NCBI RefSeq assembly: GCF_004137255.1
Contig: NZ_SDWT01000001.1
Span: forward strand, 1,116,001 to 1,180,000
From: Nocardioides oleivorans
GTDB lineage: Bacteria > Actinomycetota > Actinomycetes > Propionibacteriales > Nocardioidaceae
Direction of reading: 5' to 3'
DNA: 64,000 bases
Shown here: piece after piece, positions 20,194 through 28,455 of the stretch
Position numbering within the stretch: position 1 is the first letter of the stretch
How the letters are laid out: each line of letters begins with the position of its first letter
Translations under genes and position numbers: made by a program
Notes under the pieces: model-generated
The model's input: the letters and a program-made list of their open reading frames with translations, nothing else
The model's database searches: none
What the model was told of the DNA's origin: nothing

Positions 20194-22398
20194 TCAGTCG
20201 TTCTTGATCTCGTCGATGAGCTTGGCACCGAGGGTCTGGCTCAGCAGGGCCTCGGTGTCGATCGCGCCGGAGTCGGCATCGGGGTCGTCGTCGGCGTCCA
20301 CGTCGTCGTCGGCGTTGCGCACCGGCCCGACCTGCTCGCGGGCCAGCACCCCGGACCGCGCCGCCTCGAGCGCCTCCCGTGCCGGCGCCGCGGAGACCGC
20401 GGGCTCGGCGGGCGGTGCGGGCTGCTGGGTCGGCACGGCCGTGTCGCCGACGACCCAGGCAGGTGGCGCGTCGGGCGTCGCCTGCGCCGCGCCTCCCGGC
20501 GGGGCCGGGTCGGCCCGCGGTGCCGCGGGCGGCGCGTAGGAGTCGGTGGCGGCCTGCTTCACGACGGGCTGCTCGGCGGCGGCGCCGCTGGGGTCGACGA
20601 TGGACTCCACGCGCCAGTCCATGCCGACGATGTCGATCGCGGCCTGGCGCAGGATCTCGTCGCAGCCGCCGTTGACGAAGGAGTCACGCGCGCCCGCGTT
20701 GGCGAATCCGACCGTCAGGCGGGTGCCGTCGACGTCGACCACGTGGGCGTGCTGGGAGAGCACCATCCACGCGAGGCGGCGACGGTTCTTCGTCTGCTCG
20801 AGGATGTCGGGCCACAGGCGTCGTACGTCGACGAGGCTGAGGCCGCCGCGCGGTCCCGCGGGCTGTGCCGCGACCGGCTCCTGGGGCGCCGCGGAGGCCG
20901 CCGGCACGGGTGCGGGCTCGGCCACCACCGGGGGCGCCTCGGGCGGCGCGCTCGTGGGCATCGGCGGCGGGGGCGGGGGGCCGTCGTCGCGCGTCGGCTC
21001 AGCAGTGGTCGCCGGAGTGGTCGCAGGGGTCGGCGTCGGGCCAGGTGTCGGCGCAGCGGTCGGGACCGGGGGCGGCGGCGCGGGCTCCTCGGACCGGTCG
21101 GACGCGGGCTCGGGAGCAGGCGTCACGACGGGGGCAGCGGCCGGTGGAGCCTGGGCCGCGGGCACGTCGGCCGGCGGGGCGGCCGGCGCCGCGGCGGCGC
21201 GGGCCTGGGCCGGACCGCTCGGCGCACCGCTCACGTCCATCCGGCGCTCGAGCCGCTCGAGGCGGGCCATCACACCGTCGGAGGTGTGGTCGGCACCCGG
21301 CAGCAGCACCCGGGCGCAGAGCAGCTCGAGGAGCAGGCGCGGCGCGGTGGCACCGCGCATCTCGGTGAGTCCGGCGGCCACGATGTCGGCCGCCCGGCTG
21401 AGCTCGATCGCGCCGAACCGGGCGGCCTGGGCGACGAGCCGCTCGCCGGCGTCCTCGGGGACGTCGATGAGGCCGGTGGCAGGGGCGTCGGGGACGGCGG
21501 TGACGATCACCAGGTCGCGCAGGCGACGGAGCAGGTCCTCGGTGAACCGGCGCGGGTCCTGGCCGGTCTCGACGACCTTGTCGACGACCGAGAAGACCGT
21601 CGCGCCGTCGCGGGTGGCGAACGCCTCGACCACCTCGTCGAGGAGCGAGTCGGGGGTGAAGCCGAGCAGGTCGGAGGCCAGCTTGTGCGTCACGCCGGCC
21701 GGTCCGGCGCCGCCGAGGAGCTGGTCGAGGACGGACAGCGTGTCACGCGCCGACCCCGCCCCCGCCCGGACGACGAGGGGGAGGGCGGCCGGCTCGATGT
21801 CGACGCCCTCCTCGCCCGCGAGCTGGGAGAGGTAGTCGCTCAGCAGCCGCGGCGGGATCAGCCGGAACGGGTAGTGGTGGGTGCGCGAGCGGATGGTCGG
21901 GAGCACCTTGTCGGGCTCGGTCGTGGCGAAGATGAACCGCAGGTGCGGCGGCGGCTCCTCGACGAGCTTGAGCAGGGCGTTGAAGCCCTGCGTCGTCACC
22001 ATGTGGGCCTCGTCGATGATGTAGACCTTGTAGCGGTCGCGCACGGGTGCGAAGAACGCCTTCTCGCGCAGGTCGCGGGCGTCGTCGACACCACCGTGGG
22101 ACGCCGCGTCGATCTCGATGACGTCGATCGACCCGGGGCCGCCGCGAGCGAGGTCGCGGCAGCTGTCGCACTCGCCGCACGGGTCGGAGATCGGTGCCTG
22201 CGCGCAGTTGAGCGCGCGGGCCAGGATGCGGGCCGACGTCGTCTTGCCGCAGCCGCGCGGACCGGAGAAGAGGTAGGCGTGGTTGACCCGGTTGGCCGCC
22301 AGGGCGGCGCGCAGGGGCTCGGTCACGTGGTCCTGCCCGATGACCTCCTGGAAGGTCTCGGGCCGGTAGCGGCGATAGAGCGCGAGCGGTGACTCCAC
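20194..22398 (-). CDS. dnaX: DNA polymerase III subunits gamma/tau
   Basis: The clamp-loader ATPase that organises the replisome, 734 residues. AAA+ motifs: Walker A GPRGCGKTT (Lys52), zinc-binding Cys65, Cys74, Cys77 and Cys80, Walker B IDEAHM, and sensor 1 near FIFATTEPDK. A very long Pro/Ala linker (about 385-520) separates the clamp-loader core from the tau-specific C-terminus (LSLVDVRRLWPDILEQ). No A-rich slippery site was seen, so a shorter gamma by frameshifting is not supported. The GTG at 22398 is favoured because a TAGGGT -10 lies 7 nt upstream; an in-frame GTG at 22422 is also open. Confidence 0.96.
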   Translation of the reverse strand: MESPLALYRRYRPETFQEVIGQDHVTEPLRAALAANRVNHAYLFSGPRGCGKTTSARILARALNCAQAPISDPCGECDSCRDLARGGPGSIDVIEIDAASHGGVDDARDLREKAFFAPVRDRYKVYIIDEAHMVTTQGFNALLKLVEEPPPHLRFIFATTEPDKVLPTIRSRTHHYPFRLIPPRLLSDYLSQLAGEEGVDIEPAALPLVVRAGAGSARDTLSVLDQLLGGAGPAGVTHKLASDLLGFTPDSLLDEVVEAFATRDGATVFSVVDKVVETGQDPRRFTEDLLRRLRDLVIVTAVPDAPATGLIDVPEDAGERLVAQAARFGAIELSRAADIVAAGLTEMRGATAPRLLLELLCARVLLPGADHTSDGVMARLERLERRMDVSGAPSGPAQARAAAAPAAPPADVPAAQAPPAAAPVVTPAPEPASDRSEEPAPPPPVPTAAPTPGPTPTPATTPATTAEPTRDDGPPPPPPMPTSAPPEAPPVVAEPAPVPAASAAPQEPVAAQPAGPRGGLSLVDVRRLWPDILEQTKNRRRLAWMVLSQHAHVVDVDGTRLTVGFANAGARDSFVNGGCDEILRQAAIDIVGMDWRVESIVDPSGAAAEQPVVKQAATDSYAPPAAPRADPAPPGGAAQATPDAPPAWVVGDTAVPTQQPAPPAEPAVSAAPAREALEAARSGVLAREQVGPVRNADDDVDADDDPDADSGAIDTEALLSQTLGAKLIDEIKND

Positions 22399-22405
22399 GT
22401 CGTGA

Positions 22406-22411
22406 ACCCTA
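22406..22411 (-). promoter_or_regulatory. -10 box for dnaX (leaderless)
   Basis: TAGGGT on the minus strand ends 7 nt before the GTG at 22398; there is no Shine-Dalgarno sequence. Confidence 0.5.
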
Positions 22412-22479
22412 ACCGGGCCCACCCACAGCGACCACCGGGCGTGCGCCCCGGTGGATCCGCCCGGACCCGGACATGGAGA

Positions 22480-22567
22480 GGCCCCCCACGCACCCGTCAG
22501 AGCTCACTTACCCTTGCTGCCTTCCGGCCCTGGGGGAATTGGGCGAGATGTCGCCGCGTGGGGGGTT
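22480..22567 (-). ncRNA. ffs: Signal recognition particle 4.5S-type RNA
   Basis: The minus strand carries the SRP domain IV signature GGGCCGGAAGGCAGCAAGG around 22515-22533, with the GGAA tetraloop. The ends pair as CCCCCCACGC with GCGTGGGGGG, closing a hairpin of about 88 nt. A TAGACT -10 box lies 7 nt before the likely 5' end at 22567. Position between dnaX and tRNA-Ser is usual in actinobacteria. Confidence 0.93.
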
Positions 22568-22574
22568 GCGAGGG

Positions 22575-22580
22575 AGTCTA
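22575..22580 (-). promoter_or_regulatory. -10 box for SRP RNA
   Basis: TAGACT on the minus strand, 7 nt before the predicted RNA 5' end at 22567. Confidence 0.5.
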
Positions 22581-22649
22581 GGCGGGCGGATGTCCGCTGC
22601 CCAAACCCGGTGGGGCGCAGGCGATTTCACCGGCCCGTGAGCCGACCGG

Positions 22650-22655
22650 TACTCT
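22650..22655 (+). promoter_or_regulatory. -10 box for tRNA-Ser (GGA)
   Basis: TACTCT lies 7 nt before the first base of the tRNA at 22663, so the transcript may begin at or very near the mature 5' end. Confidence 0.45.
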
Positions 22656-22662
22656 CCTCCGC

Positions 22663-22748
22663 GGAGGTATCGCCTAGTGGCCTATGGCGCTCGCTTGGAA
22701 AGCGGGTTGGGTTAATAGCCCTCGGGGGTTCGAATCCCCCTACCTCCG
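22663..22748 (+). tRNA. tRNA-Ser (GGA)
   Basis: A class II tRNA with a long variable arm. The acceptor GGAGGTA pairs with TACCTCC, the anticodon loop is TTGGAAA (anticodon GGA), and the T-loop is GTTCGAATC. CCA is not fully encoded. Confidence 0.95.
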
Positions 22749-22822
22749 CCGACACGTCGGCCCCGCACCGATCGGTGCGGGGCCTTCGTCGTGCAGGGCG
22801 GTCCTCGTCCGGGCGTCGTCGC

Positions 22823-24169
22823 TCAGGCGCGGCGCGAGACCTCGAGCATCTCGTCGCGATCGACGACCTTGATCCGCTCGCGGCCGTCGGCCTCGCCGAG
22901 GGCGATCTCGTGGGCGTCGAGGCGCTCCCAGTCCTCCCACAGGAACGGCTTCGTGCCGCCCGCGGCGAGGTGCTCGAGGATCGCGGACGGCTCCGGGCGC
23001 TCGGGGGCCGGCAGGGCGTCGAGGTCCTCGAGGAGGTTCGCGATGGTCTCCGAGGCGTCGGACTTGGTGTGGCCGATGAGGCCGACCGGTCCACGCTTGA
23101 CCCACCCGGTGACGTAGACCCCGGGCACCTGGGCCCCGTCGAGGTCGAGCACGCGGCCGCCCGCGTTCGGCACGACGCCGTTGGCGTCGTCGAAGGGCAC
23201 GTCGGCGAGGTTGGTCGAGCGGTAGCCGACCGCGCGGTAGACGGCCTGGACGGGCCAGTCGATGAACTCTCCGGTGCCGCGGGCGGTGCCGTCGCCCTGC
23301 AGCTCGGTGCGCTCGGTGCGCAGGCCCTCGACCCGTCCGTCGCCGAGGATCTCGACGGGGGCCTGGCACATGTGGATGTGGATGCGGTGGGGGGCGCCGG
23401 TGGGCTCGGCCTCGAGGTACTTCAGGAGCGTGTCGACGACCAGCCGGGTGCCCTTGGACGCCGCGATGGCGGCCTGGCCGGCGTCGTCGACCTGGAAGCC
23501 CTCCTCGGTCACGTGCACGTCGACGCTCGGCGAGTGCGAGAGCTCGCGCAGCTCCATCGGGCTGAACTTGATCGACGCCGGGCCGCGCCGCGCGAAGACG
23601 TGGATGTCCGTGGCCTGGTTGGCCGCGAGACCTCGTACGACGTTGTCGGGGACCTCGGTCGTCATCTGCTCGGCGACCGGCTTGGCCAGCATCCGCGCGA
23701 CGTCGAGCGCGACGTTGCCGGCTCCGATGACCGCGACGTGCCTGGCGTCGAGCGGCCAGTCGCGGGGGTGGTCGGGGTGTCCGGTGTACCAGGAGACGAA
23801 GTCCGCGGCGCCGTGGCTGCCGGGCAGGTCGACGCCGGGGACGTCGAGGTCGCGGTCCTCGGTCGCGCCGGTCGCGAAGATGACCGCGTCGTAGAACTGG
23901 CGCAGCTCGTCGAGCTTGAGGTCGCGGCCGTAGGCGACGTTGCCGATGAGGCGCACGCCCGGCTTGCCGAGCGCGCGTCGCAGCGCCTTGATGATCTCCT
24001 TGATCCGCGGGTGGTCCGGCGCGACGCCGTAGCGAACCAGGCCGTAGGGCGCGGGCAGCCGTTCGATCACGTCGACACTGGCCTCGGGGTGCTGGTTGGT
24101 CAGGATGTCGGCGGCGTAGATGCCTGCGGGGCCGGCGCCGACGACGGCGACGCGGAGGGGGCGGGACAC
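22823..24169 (-). CDS. fprA: Ferredoxin/adrenodoxin-NADP reductase (FprA type)
   Basis: A 448-residue flavoprotein that passes electrons between NADPH and ferredoxin. The FAD fold is VAVVGAGPAGIYAAD at residues 7-21, the adrenodoxin-reductase signature is APYGLVRYGVAPDHP, and the NADP fold is VAVIGAGNVALDVARML. GWVKRGPVGLIGHTKSDA near the C-terminus is typical of FprA. The GTG at 24169 has AGGAG about 7 nt upstream. An IdeR/DtxR-like box about 50-65 bp upstream suggests iron control. Confidence 0.95.
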   Translation of the reverse strand: MSRPLRVAVVGAGPAGIYAADILTNQHPEASVDVIERLPAPYGLVRYGVAPDHPRIKEIIKALRRALGKPGVRLIGNVAYGRDLKLDELRQFYDAVIFATGATEDRDLDVPGVDLPGSHGAADFVSWYTGHPDHPRDWPLDARHVAVIGAGNVALDVARMLAKPVAEQMTTEVPDNVVRGLAANQATDIHVFARRGPASIKFSPMELRELSHSPSVDVHVTEEGFQVDDAGQAAIAASKGTRLVVDTLLKYLEAEPTGAPHRIHIHMCQAPVEILGDGRVEGLRTERTELQGDGTARGTGEFIDWPVQAVYRAVGYRSTNLADVPFDDANGVVPNAGGRVLDLDGAQVPGVYVTGWVKRGPVGLIGHTKSDASETIANLLEDLDALPAPERPEPSAILEHLAAGGTKPFLWEDWERLDAHEIALGEADGRERIKVVDRDEMLEVSRRA

Positions 24170-24216
24170 GAGGGGCTCCTGGAGCTGGGGACGGGCGAAC
24201 TCCTCCCAGCCTAAAC

Positions 24217-24235
24217 TTAGGGTGGCCTTACTTTC
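24217..24235. promoter_or_regulatory. Putative iron box (IdeR/DtxR) upstream of fprA
   Basis: TTAGGGTGGCCTTACTTTC matches the 19-bp DtxR/IdeR consensus TTAGGTTAGGCTAACCTAA at about 13 positions, mostly in the left half and centre. It lies 48-66 bp before the fprA start, a plausible operator position. Confidence 0.45.
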
Positions 24236-24247
24236 GTGAGAGATCCA

Positions 24248-24742
24248 TCACGCGGACGTGGTCGGGGTCGGCGTCGTCGATGTGCTCCGGGAGCGGCCCG
24301 CGCTCCGGCGCATCCGCCCCAGCACCAGCCCCAGCACCGTCGCCGTACCGATCCCGACGAGGACCTCCTGCGGCATCCGCGCCGACGACTCGCGGGTCTG
24401 GATGCGGGCGTGGAAGTCGTCGACGACGCGCGGGAACGGCGAGGCGCCCAGGAACACCCTGCCCGGCTTGTCGAGGTCGGGGACGGACGCCCCGGCCATC
24501 CCGGCGAGCACCCGCAACCGCCACCCCGGCGGCGTACGACGCCACACGACCGCGATCGCGGCCAGCCCGGTGAGGCCGTCGGCGACCGCGATCGGCATCA
24601 CCTCCTCCATCGGACGATCGCCCCAGTGGGGCACCGCGTCGAGCGCGAAGTGGGAGGCCACGCCGCCGACGAACGCGGTGACGGGCCCCGGTGAGGCGAG
24701 GCCGACGAGCGCGCCGGTCAGGACGTGGTTGGTGACGAGCAC
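24248..24742 (-). CDS. Small integral membrane protein, unknown
   Basis: A 164-residue protein, hydrophobic in its first 75 residues. MLVTNHVLTGALVGLASPG and ASHFALDAVPHWGDRP resemble the conserved His/Asp motifs of YdjM/LexA-linked membrane metal-dependent hydrolase-like proteins; this is a weak resemblance only. A third helix (VLVGIGTATVLGLVLG) precedes a Ser/Thr/Arg-rich tail. The start is GTG at 24742, 12 bp after the epimerase stop, so it is likely in that operon. Confidence 0.6.
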   Translation of the reverse strand: MLVTNHVLTGALVGLASPGPVTAFVGGVASHFALDAVPHWGDRPMEEVMPIAVADGLTGLAAIAVVWRRTPPGWRLRVLAGMAGASVPDLDKPGRVFLGASPFPRVVDDFHARIQTRESSARMPQEVLVGIGTATVLGLVLGRMRRSAGRSRSTSTTPTPTTSA

Positions 24743-24754
24743 GGGGACCGCCGC

Positions 24755-26056
24755 TCAGCGGAGCTGGTTCTTGAGCCCGTAGCGCCACTCCTCGGAGATC
24801 AGCAGGCTGCCCTCGTCGAGGCGTCGCTCGACGGCGTCGACGAGCATCGTGCTGGCGCCCTCGGGGTAGACCCGGTCCCAGGACAGCTCGGCGCGGTGCT
24901 CGAAGACGTTGTGCACGACGCTGACCAGGAGCGCCCGGTCGATGGGCGGGGCGAGGAAGTTGCTGCCGGCCAGGAAGGTCTCCGAGCGGTCGGAGCCGAA
25001 GCGCAGCGTCACGCACGGCACCTGCAGCACGTTGGCCTCCTCCACGATCGAGCCGGAGTCGGTGACGATCACCGCGCACATCGACATCGCGGCGACGACG
25101 TCGAGGTAGCTGTCCCACACGGGCGTGGAGATCAGCGCGTCGCCGTACCTCGCCTCGAGGTCCTCGAGCCACTGGCGTCGACCGAAGTTGTCGATGGCGG
25201 CCTCGGTGCCGAGGAGCCGGATGAACAGGACGTGGTGGCCCTGCTCGAGCAGCGCCTCCATCGCGTCCATGAGGAGGTTGAAGCGGTCGCGGTTGGTGGT
25301 GTTCTCGCGGCGGTGCACGCAGAAGCGGAGGAAGGAGCCGTCGCCCATCTGCGGGAACTTCTGCAGGACCTGGTTCTTGTCGCTGCCCTCAACGGCCTGG
25401 GCGAGGGCGTCGACGACGGAGTTGCCGACGACGTCGATCGCGGCCGGCGCGAAGCCCTCGTCGACGAGGAACTCGCGGTTGAGCTCGACGGGAGCCGCGT
25501 GCAGGTCGGTGCCGGCGTCCGCGACGCGCGTGTTGAACTGCTCGGGCGAGGGCTCGCGGCTTCCCTTGGACCAGCTGCTGCGGTCGATCGACTGGGCCCG
25601 GAACGACGCCCAGTCGAGGTCGGCGCCCTGGTCGAGCCAGCTCTGGAGGACCTCGGGCTTCGGCGACAGGGTGCGCAGGCCCGCCTCGACGTGGACCAGC
25701 GCCTGGCGCTCGCCGAAGGTCGCGAGCGCGCCGGCCATCGCGGTGGTGGTGTCGCCGTGGACGTAGGTGATCGGGAAGCCGCCCCGCTCGGCGAAGCCGC
25801 GGAGGTAGAGCGCGAGCTTGGCGGTGATCCCGGAGACGAGGTCGTTGACCCCGCCGCGGACCTCGAGGTTCACGTCCTCGCGGACGCCGAACTCGTCGAG
25901 CATCGACTGGGAGAGGTTGTGGTCGTAGTGCTGGCCGGTGTGGCACAGCACCACGTCGTGCCCGCGGTTGCGCAGCTCGTGGTAGATCGGCGCCTGCTTG
26001 ATGATGTCGGGCTTGGTGCCGACGACGACGATGTGCTGGGCGTTCTCGTGGGACAT
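24755..26056 (-). CDS. wecB: UDP-N-acetylglucosamine 2-epimerase family enzyme
   Basis: Probably interconverts UDP-GlcNAc and UDP-ManNAc for surface polysaccharide. The 433-residue protein carries GTKPDIIKQAPI, TGQHYDHNLS, HGDTTTAMAGA, HVEAGLRT, CVHRREN and TDSGSIVEEA, the main motifs of the WecB fold. It is longer than the usual 370 or so residues because of an extra 50-residue stretch after LRTLSPKPEVL, so the exact substrate may differ. RBS GGAA precedes the ATG at 26056. It lies 40 bp after the mannose-1-phosphate guanylyltransferase gene and is probably cotranscribed with it. Confidence 0.85.
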   Translation of the reverse strand: MSHENAQHIVVVGTKPDIIKQAPIYHELRNRGHDVVLCHTGQHYDHNLSQSMLDEFGVREDVNLEVRGGVNDLVSGITAKLALYLRGFAERGGFPITYVHGDTTTAMAGALATFGERQALVHVEAGLRTLSPKPEVLQSWLDQGADLDWASFRAQSIDRSSWSKGSREPSPEQFNTRVADAGTDLHAAPVELNREFLVDEGFAPAAIDVVGNSVVDALAQAVEGSDKNQVLQKFPQMGDGSFLRFCVHRRENTTNRDRFNLLMDAMEALLEQGHHVLFIRLLGTEAAIDNFGRRQWLEDLEARYGDALISTPVWDSYLDVVAAMSMCAVIVTDSGSIVEEANVLQVPCVTLRFGSDRSETFLAGSNFLAPPIDRALLVSVVHNVFEHRAELSWDRVYPEGASTMLVDAVERRLDEGSLLISEEWRYGLKNQLR

Positions 26057-26096
26057 GGGTTCCTTCGCAGGTGCAGGGGCAGGAAGAGTCAGGGCG

Positions 26097-27164
26097 TCAG
26101 AGGAGGTCTTCGCGGGTGGTGGCCGCGAGGAGGGCGCGCAGCTGCTCGAGCGAACCGGCGTTCATCGCCCGGTTCTTGTCGAGGACGTAGACCGCGTCCT
26201 CGTGGGTGACCACGATGAGGTTGCTCGCGCCCAGGGTGACCACGGGCCGGCCGTCCATGCTGGCGACCAGCACGTCGTCGCTCTCGAGCTGGAGCGCGAG
26301 GACGGTGGACTGCACGACCTCGTCGGACAGGACGCGCTCGAGGCGCCGCCAGGTGCCGATGTCGCTCCAGCCGAGCTGGCGCGGGACGACCAGGCACTCC
26401 ATCCCGGCGGCGATCAGCGGGTAGAGCTCGTGGCCGCCGATGGCCGCACCGCGGTACCCGTTGACGTCGGGCCGGTCAGCGGCGAAGCGCTCGATGCCGT
26501 CGAAGATCAGCGGCATCGCTGCCCGGTAGGCGTCGCACGCCTGCTGGACGCGTACGCCGTAGCAGGCGGTGTTCCAGTAGAGCGAGCCCGCGTCGCCGAG
26601 CTCGTCGATCGTCGCCGGGTCGGGCTTCTCGTAGAAGCTGGTGATCACCTCGACGGGCCCGCCCTCGCCCTGGGTGTGGATGTAGCCGAGGCTGCCGTCG
26701 AACCCGCCGGGCTCCGCACCGAGCACCAGCATCGACTCCGGGCTGGTGCCGAGCTGGGTGAGCATGTCGCGCGAGGCCTGGTTGAAGGCGTCGTCCTCGG
26801 TGATCAGGTGGTCGGACGGCGCGATCAGCGCGGGGGCGTTGCCGTAGCGGTGCGCCAGGGTGGCGATGCTGAGCGCGAAGGCGGTCGCCGGCCCGGCCGG
26901 GTCCTCCTCGAGGATCAGGTTCTCCGGCGGCACCGGACCGAGCGTCGCGCGCGCGGCGTCGGCGAAGCGCGCACGGGTCGAGACGTGGATCCGCGACGGG
27001 TCGACGATCTCGCTGAGCCGTTCGATGGTGCTGGTCAGCAGGGGCCGATCGCCCACGACCGGCTGGAACTGCTTGGGCCGGCGGTCGCGGCTGATCGGCC
27101 ACAGGCGTGAGCCCTGACCACCCGCGAGGATGACGGCAACCGGCTCGTCGGTGGTGTCGGTCAT
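26097..27164 (-). CDS. manC: Mannose-1-phosphate guanylyltransferase
   Basis: Makes GDP-mannose from GTP and mannose-1-phosphate for glycan and glycolipid synthesis. The 355-residue protein has the nucleotidyltransferase signature ILAGGQGSRLWPISRDRRPKQF (split here: AGGQGSRLWP then KQF), the PSDHLI motif, FYEKPD and WSDIGTW. It lacks the phosphomannose isomerase half found in bifunctional enzymes. First gene of the operon with the epimerase; the start at 27164 is ATG. Confidence 0.9.
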   Translation of the reverse strand: MTDTTDEPVAVILAGGQGSRLWPISRDRRPKQFQPVVGDRPLLTSTIERLSEIVDPSRIHVSTRARFADAARATLGPVPPENLILEEDPAGPATAFALSIATLAHRYGNAPALIAPSDHLITEDDAFNQASRDMLTQLGTSPESMLVLGAEPGGFDGSLGYIHTQGEGGPVEVITSFYEKPDPATIDELGDAGSLYWNTACYGVRVQQACDAYRAAMPLIFDGIERFAADRPDVNGYRGAAIGGHELYPLIAAGMECLVVPRQLGWSDIGTWRRLERVLSDEVVQSTVLALQLESDDVLVASMDGRPVVTLGASNLIVVTHEDAVYVLDKNRAMNAGSLEQLRALLAATTREDLL

Positions 27165-27198
27165 GTCCAGATTCCACCACGTCGCGGTGCCGCGTGGG

Positions 27199-28455
27199 TC
27201 AACGTCGCACCAATGGGCGGAGCATGAAGGCGAGCGCCAGGAGCGAGCCCGCCACCAGCCCCGACCAGAGCAGGATGGCGCGCGGGGTGCTGAAGAGGTC
27301 GAGCCGCTGGGGTGCCGGCGGCGCCTGTGCGTCGGCGCGGGTCTCGGCCACCGTCGTCTCGAGCCTGCCCTCGCGCCCCGGCTTGATCTGGCGGGTCATC
27401 GCGTCGTGCGCCTGCACGACACCGGCGCCGCTCCACGGGTTCACGTTCTCCCGGTCGTCGGGATCGACCGGCGGGCCGGAGCCCTCGGTGGTGGCCTCGA
27501 GCCGCGCGACGAGCTGCTTCGGCGTCTCGCGCGGGAACCGCTGGCGCAGCAGGGCGAGCACCCCGCTGACCTCGGCGGCCGACCACGACGTCGCGACGTC
27601 GCCGACCACGCAGACCTGGCCCGTCGCGTTGACCGAGATCGCGCCCACGGTGGGGGCGGCGACGTCGGTGTCCTTGTTGGGCACGACGTAGGAGCTCGGG
27701 TCGTCGCCGTTGGGCGGGGTCGCGCTGACGGCGAGCACGCCCGGGTAGTCGGCCGGGAAGACGTCCTCGTCGCTGTCGGGCGTGCCCTTGAACCCGGGGT
27801 CGCTCGACGCGCCGCCCTCGACCCGGTTGCCCGACGACGCCACCACGACGAGCGGCAGCGCCACGAGCCGTGCGACGGCCGCCTCGAGCGCCGGGTCGTC
27901 CGACGGCACCGCGAGGGAGATGTTGACGATGTCGAACCTCTCCCGCGGGTAGGCCGCGATCACCGCGTCGATGCCGGCCACGATCCCGGCGGAGGTGAGC
28001 CGGCGCTGGCCCTGCGTGGTGTCGGCCGCCTCCGAGTCGTAGACCTGGTAGTCGTAGACCGTGGCATCCGGTGCCACGCCGTGCGGTCCGGCGATCAGGT
28101 TGGCGACGATCGTGCCGTGGCCGGACAGGTAGCCGGTGCCGTTGACGACCGGCGGGCGGGCGAGGGACAGCCCGTCGACCGGGACGATGCCGCTGTCGAT
28201 GACCGCGACCCTCACCCCGGCGCCGGAGGCGAGCTCCTGGGCCTGCTTCACGTGCATCCGGTCGAAGGCGAGGTTGTCCTTCTCGTGCGTGTCGGCGAGC
28301 CGTTCGTTGCCCGGGACCTCGCCGGGGTTGCACGGCGCGTCGTGGTCGGCGTACGCCGCCGGGGCGCTGGCCCAGGCCGGGACGACCGAGGCCGCGAGGA
28401 AGCCGGCCGCGAGCGTCGTACGCAGGCGGGCACGGGTCTGGCGCGGCGCGGACAT
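27199..28455 (-). CDS. mycP: Type VII secretion mycosin protease
   Basis: A subtilisin-like protease anchored in the membrane of the ESX secretion system, 418 residues. Signal peptide (about 1-35), an N-terminal extension with a cysteine (DHDAPCNPGE), and the catalytic triad Asp87 (VIDSG), His113 (SGHGT) and Ser290 (ATSWSA). A C-terminal helix (LLWSGLVAGSLLALAFML) and RPLVRR tail anchor it. The ATG at 28455 overlaps the eccB stop by 1 nt. In ESX systems the mycosin is needed for complex stability. Confidence 0.93.
   Translation of the reverse strand: MSAPRQTRARLRTTLAAGFLAASVVPAWASAPAAYADHDAPCNPGEVPGNERLADTHEKDNLAFDRMHVKQAQELASGAGVRVAVIDSGIVPVDGLSLARPPVVNGTGYLSGHGTIVANLIAGPHGVAPDATVYDYQVYDSEAADTTQGQRRLTSAGIVAGIDAVIAAYPRERFDIVNISLAVPSDDPALEAAVARLVALPLVVVASSGNRVEGGASSDPGFKGTPDSDEDVFPADYPGVLAVSATPPNGDDPSSYVVPNKDTDVAAPTVGAISVNATGQVCVVGDVATSWSAAEVSGVLALLRQRFPRETPKQLVARLEATTEGSGPPVDPDDRENVNPWSGAGVVQAHDAMTRQIKPGREGRLETTVAETRADAQAPPAPQRLDLFSTPRAILLWSGLVAGSLLALAFMLRPLVRR

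Noticed and set aside
20194..22398. Programmed frameshift producing a short gamma subunit in dnaX
   Set aside because: No A-rich slippery heptamer or stem-loop in the right place was found; such signals are usually absent in GC-rich actinobacteria.
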